Assembly (NCBI RefSeq): GCF_001577835.2
Contig: NC_029516.1
Span: forward strand, 55,468,802 to 55,532,801
Direction of reading: 5' to 3'
Origin: Coturnix japonica
Taxonomy: Eukaryota > Chordata > Aves > Galliformes > Phasianidae
Length of the DNA: 64,000 nucleotides
This document shows, in pieces, positions 59,384-64,000 of this stretch. Under the pieces are notes generated by a model, which saw only the letters and a program-made list of their open reading frames with translations, was not told the DNA's origin and did not search any database. The translations under genes were made by a program, and so were the position numbers. Position 1 is the first letter of the stretch; each line of letters starts with the position of its first letter.

Positions 59384-62300
59384 GTACGCGCTGCCCGCCG
59401 TGCCGGGCGGGGCGGCGGCCCTTCCCCCCCGCGTTCCCCCCGCTCCGCACCCCGCACCCCACGCGGCCGTTCCTCGGGGCCGGGCCGTGCGGGCCGTGCA
59501 GGCCCGGCGGGCGGCGAGGTCGCCGCTGGGGCCCGTACTTCCGGCGCGGCCTTGCGCCGCCCTCTGGAGCCGGCCCTGCGCTGCGGCCCGCGCCCGCCTC
59601 GCCCTTGGGGAGCGGGCAGCGCTGCCCTCCGGGCCTGCAGGGCTACTGAGGCACCGTGAAAGGGGCTGTAGGGTGCGGGGCTGCGAGGAGAGCCGGGTTA
59701 GCGAGACCCAATCGGGCTTTAGGTGTCTTAATAGCGCGGATGTTAGCGAGGCCTTTCACGGGACGCAGCCCGCCGTGACCTGTTTCCATAGGGCGAGGGG
59801 CAACGCTGCCCACCTTACATGCCCACCTTACAGCACGCTGCGTCATTTGGCATCTGCATTTCCCCTCATACCGCATTTCCGATAAATGTCCTGGAGATGA
59901 GCGTGCAGATCCTGCCGCATGTCGCAGCGCTGCCACAGGGGCTATTTTTAAACTGGGACTGCAGGCTGAAAGGAGCGAAAAGCGGTTCTTGCAAAGATAG
60001 AAGTAGAGGATTTCCTATGGCGCAAACGGATGATCGAAGCCTGGGTTCGAGAAGCATCTCCTTCTATTTATTTATTTATTTTTAAGTCTCTACATTTCAT
60101 TTAACATAGCATGTTCCCGATCGGATGATTTCCAAATCGCTTACAAGATATTCCTTTTCCTTTCGGAGAGGGAAGGAGGCTCTAGATTCTAACGTGAGAT
60201 CTTTTGTGCACCGTTTCCCCTTAGTGCCAAGAGCAGCCCGGAGAGCCGGTGCTCGGCTCCCAGCAGCCGTGCTGACTGCATCCCTTTGTGCTGCTGCGGG
60301 GGCCCTGCGGTGTGTGAGGCATCCCTGCTAACTCTGTTTGCATTGCCTCACGCGTGATTAACGTGCTCATCTGGGAAACATTTCTCAATTCAGAGCGCTC
60401 CTCTGCGTGCAAAGAGCTTTGGTCGTGAATAGCCAGGTTAATGTTTGCTTCGAGGCCGTTAAGCACAGGGCGGAGATTAGGAAATGGCTGGGAATGGTGC
60501 TTAGCTCAGCTCTCCAGTGCGCTGCGAGGGTAGAGGTCAATGCTCCCTTTGCTTTATGTTTCTGAAGACTGAAAAGCCTAATTAGAGGAAGTGCGTTGAT
60601 GAGCTGTATGTATTTGCTCGGGCACAGCAAATCGCTTGATTGCAGATAGTGACTGCAGAGGAGTCGAGCCGATCTGTGCCTGCACAACGCAGTGAGCTTG
60701 TCAGACAAATATATTTTATTTCAGAACGCTCACGAAAGCTTAATCATCGCAAAAGAGCACATTCCTATGCTGTAATGTGAGCTTAAACAAAAATAAGATC
60801 TCAGCTTTCGACCTAATGAGCCTCTCCATTGTTCTTTTTGACTAATCCTCTTAGCTACCCCGGTGCTTGTTTGTTCCTTTGTTTGTTTGTTTTCAACGGC
60901 CCCTTCCAGTTGCAGACAGCAGAGCTTTTCTCAGCCTTTGAAGTGAAATTAATGATTCAACCAAATCTTCTGGGACCCTGTAATAAGAATTCGTTTTTTC
61001 TAAGTAAAGTTTCAGTGGGGTGGAGTTCCTGTTCGATTGTTAAGAGAACGCACTTACTCTTTAAGTTTTGTTTTACCTTTGTCAGTGAGCTGGAGGATTT
61101 AACTGAGACGAAAGGGTTAAAAGCATTTCAGAATCGAGTTTTTTTTCACTGCAGTGTCTGGAATGGCTTCTGTTCTGAGTAATACTGCAGAGCTCCTTTC
61201 ATCTGTAACTTTATCTGAATCATCGTATGGGTAGCAGCAAACACTGCCTGGAAAACTTCAGGCTAACAGGAGTATCTTCGATATGAATACTTGGCATTTA
61301 AGGTTGGTGAAGGAATACAGCTGTATTACTGAAGTGGGAAGTTGTAGAATTAGAGGGTGTTCTTGCTGCTTGTTTTATCAGGGTGATGCCCTTGGCTGCG
61401 AGATTGGTGTCTTGGAGCAAGAGATGCAGAGACTGAGAGGGAAGGGCTTTGATTTCTCCAAGACTTTGTGGTTTTGCAATTGCTGCCCTTCTGCTTTTTC
61501 TGCCGGTCCAGTTTAGTGCTCAAAGTGAAAAACAAATTCATCTGGTTCCTCAGTAGGTTATGACAACTTGCTTCATATTTGCATAATCCTTCCATTACTG
61601 ATACGTCTAGAATAAGAAAAAGACCAGGAGCCCTTATCAAATGTCTTTGTCCTTTCTGTTTTAGGCAGACATGAAAGAAACTTTATTGAGCGGTGGTGTA
61701 GCTGATGCTCAAACCAAAGATAATGCTGCTAGCTCCAGATAATTGAGTTTTCCAGATCTCGTGCAGCGGTACTTCAGCACATCAAGTTGATGTACATCAA
61801 CAGATTGCGTTCAGTAACTGACCAGAATTGAAACCCTTTAGCAGCTACATGGTATGGTTTGAGAGTTAGTGTTCTTTCTGAGAATCTAGGTCAGGTATTG
61901 TGGTGTTTTTATATTAAAGAGAAAAGAGAATCTGAAGCACGTGGGTAGGCCTACTTGATTTGGTGTAACAATGGGGATAAGGTGTGGTGGACAAGCATCT
62001 TAAAAACCTGCACGCATTACCACTTTTTAGCAGCTCCCTTCTAGGCACCTCCCGCTATCTTCTTGCTGAAGAAGGTTATGGAAAGGAAAGGACAAGCAGG
62101 TAAATGCTATTAAGATCGCTTTTGTCTTTTCTTCATTCTTATAAGGTTGCTGACTCCTGTAGAATTTTGCCAGCTGCTCGTGGCTGAACGTACACGTGTT
62201 GTGTTAGAGCAGCGTGCCTGGCCTCTGCTCAGCTGCCTCCCTTGCCAGGAGCTCTCTGCCTCTATCACTCCTGAAGCAGCCAGCGGGTGCAGCTGCCTGT

Positions 62301-64000
62301 TCCTTTGAGGTTCCCATCTGCCAGCGATGGCAGAGCTGCTGTTCTTGTAGGAGACTCAGCTCTGTGGCTGGGTGTAACATTCTCAATGAAACCAGTGGTT
62401 TAATCAACATATGCGGTTGAGTGATAGCAGAATGAAGTGGATCTGAAGGAAAGGACAAGCCACACCTGAAAAAGCAAACTCATTGCAACCTTCCAAAGCT
62501 GTGGGGAAGAGATCTTACATAGTGATTTCACTAATAGGATTACACATGTGAGGACTCATGAAGGAAATGATCTGAAAGCAGCTAGTACGTGCTAAGGTTC
62601 TAGAATGCAGCAGTCTGTCTTTTCAACTCTTATTGTCTTTTTAGTGAAGTCATAATACATGTTTTTGCTCTAGCTTATGGCAGGTAGTAGAAGTAATAAC
62701 CTTCTGACAGTGGGAAATAAAATCTTTAAAAGGTAACATTTGTTCCATGTGTTGGTACCACATAGCTTTGTACAGTCTTGCAATGAACTGGAGGGACATG
62801 CTATGGTCTCAACCTGTGCAGCCTCGCTTTATATTCCTATATCTGACTAGGAAAGCCAGAGCATTGCTGTGTGAAGACACCCAGAGTCAGTGCAGTTATA
62901 TACTTATCCTGCTCCAGTTTATCTTTTTCAGATCAGATGCTGCTTGTTCCCTGGGTGTTTGACAGAAAGCAAAGTTGGGATGTCCTTCTGCATGTCACTG
63001 AGTGAGGCAGGTAGCCTGTTCAGCTTTCAGTTTTTAGAATCCATTTTCCCTATATTCATAAACAAAAGGCTGGTATTGCCAGTATGTAACTTTACAATTG
63101 AATATGTGTGAAGATGTTCTTTCACATTTTAATGTGTCAAGCCAAAAATAATGCATTCTATGCTTTAACACGTCTGGTTTTCAAGTATGACCAAAGCATG
63201 TTTTAACCCAATGCAGCAATTTCATATGTAAAATGTTAATTTCTTTGTGGTGTTAAAGTAAAAACTTGCCTCCTTTGGGCAAGAGGTGGAGTTGGTGTAA
63301 TCCTTAGAGATTTTTCCTTCCTCTCACTTGAGTTATTGAATGGAGCTGAGCTGGCTGCATGGGCACACAATGCAAAAGTGATGGCAATTAAATTAAGCTG
63401 GTGTGTGCTTCAGGTTTTTTTCTTCCCCTTTACAGTGTACTATCTTGATGTAACACACTGCGGCTAGTTTCAGAATTCTAGAGGATCTGTGTTTACAAAG
63501 TAGCCTCTTGATGTAGGGTGGGAAAGGGCCTCGAACCTCCATTTCCTCTAAGTAACCAGCAGTGGGAAAGCCTTGTTCCAAGGCTTCAGTATTCAGAGTA
63601 AGCTACACTGACAAAGTGCTTCTCAGCCAAAGTGCTCGCTGTAACTGTTGCCTTTCCTTTAGTTGCTTATTTCAGCCCAATGGCTGGAGTAGCAGGGTGG
63701 TTGTACACGGCTCTGAGCTGTGAACTGAGCTGCATTAAAAATAACCGCAGGGGTGGCAGAAGGAATGTCAGGTTACATCTGAGCAGCTCCTTGATCTGAG
63801 TCAGCAGGTGGCTGTGAATCTGCGTGCCCTGACACATGGGGGAGAAGCAGCGCTGTGCTGAAACAAGCAAAGGGTGGAGATAAATGTTCCTAGCTCGTTC
63901 TTCGGTAACTTAACAGCTTGAATTAATTTTGACCTGTTGGTGTAAATCTCATTCCTTAAAGGAATCCAGAAGTTCCAGTTAGGTTCTGGTTTCATGGGTC
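59384..64000 (+). other. MKRN1: MKRN1 intron 1 (partial)
   Basis: The first about 300 bp are CpG island. The remainder is ordinary A/T-richer intron with a short (ATTT)n run near 60064-60083. No CR1 tail, RNA gene or makorin exon 2 (HGVCxxxxxCRYSH-like) was recognised. Confidence 0.7.

Noticed and set aside
59384-59885. Continuation of the MKRN1 exon 1 frame for 167 more codons
   Set aside because: The GTACGC donor at 59384 and the makorin sequence require the exon to end at 59383; the rest is CpG-island intron lacking stops.

Overview
The window is vertebrate, almost certainly avian and probably galliform, nuclear DNA. Protein-coding genes are split into many short exons by GT-AG introns. 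The recognisable interspersed repeats are almost all CR1 LINEs, the dominant avian family, with their characteristic 3' end (a 'ggtcccttccaac...attctatgattct'-like tail). No Alu/B1-type SINE, rRNA, tRNA, CRISPR array or recognisable retrovirus-like element was seen.

Layout. (1) 1-31,025, plus strand: the 3' two-thirds of DENND2A, a DENN-domain guanine nucleotide exchange factor for Rab9. Seventeen coding exons (735-30,354) give 674 residues up to the natural stop, and an ATTAAA poly(A) signal lies at 31,001. (2) 31,870-32,930, minus strand: a compact three-exon gene that I cannot name, encoding a secreted precursor of about 184 residues with a signal peptide, basic cleavage sites and a six-cysteine core. 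It has a TATA box, clean splice sites and an AATAAA signal. (3) 33,929-55,101, minus strand: a bifunctional pseudouridine-degrading enzyme. An N-terminal pseudouridine-5'-phosphate glycosidase (PsuG) is fused to a C-terminal PfkB-type pseudouridine kinase (PsuK). Seventeen exons join in phase to give 669 residues, and a probable mitochondrial leader exon lies upstream. Mammals lack this gene. (4) 59,006-64,000, plus strand: the CpG-rich promoter, first exon and part of intron 1 of MKRN1 (makorin-1, a zinc-finger E3 ubiquitin ligase). The rest of MKRN1 lies beyond the window.

DENND2A and MKRN1 are also neighbours on human chromosome 7q34, so the window is a conserved synteny block. Compared with human, two extra minus-strand genes sit between them. 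The pseudouridine enzyme would act in two steps: the kinase half makes pseudouridine-5'-phosphate and the glycosidase half cleaves it to uracil and ribose-5-phosphate. The small secreted gene is the least explained item and the best candidate for something undescribed. About fifteen CR1 fragments occur. The largest is about 1.9 kb, antisense in the last DENND2A intron. Another is cut off at its 3' side exactly where the MKRN1 promoter begins.
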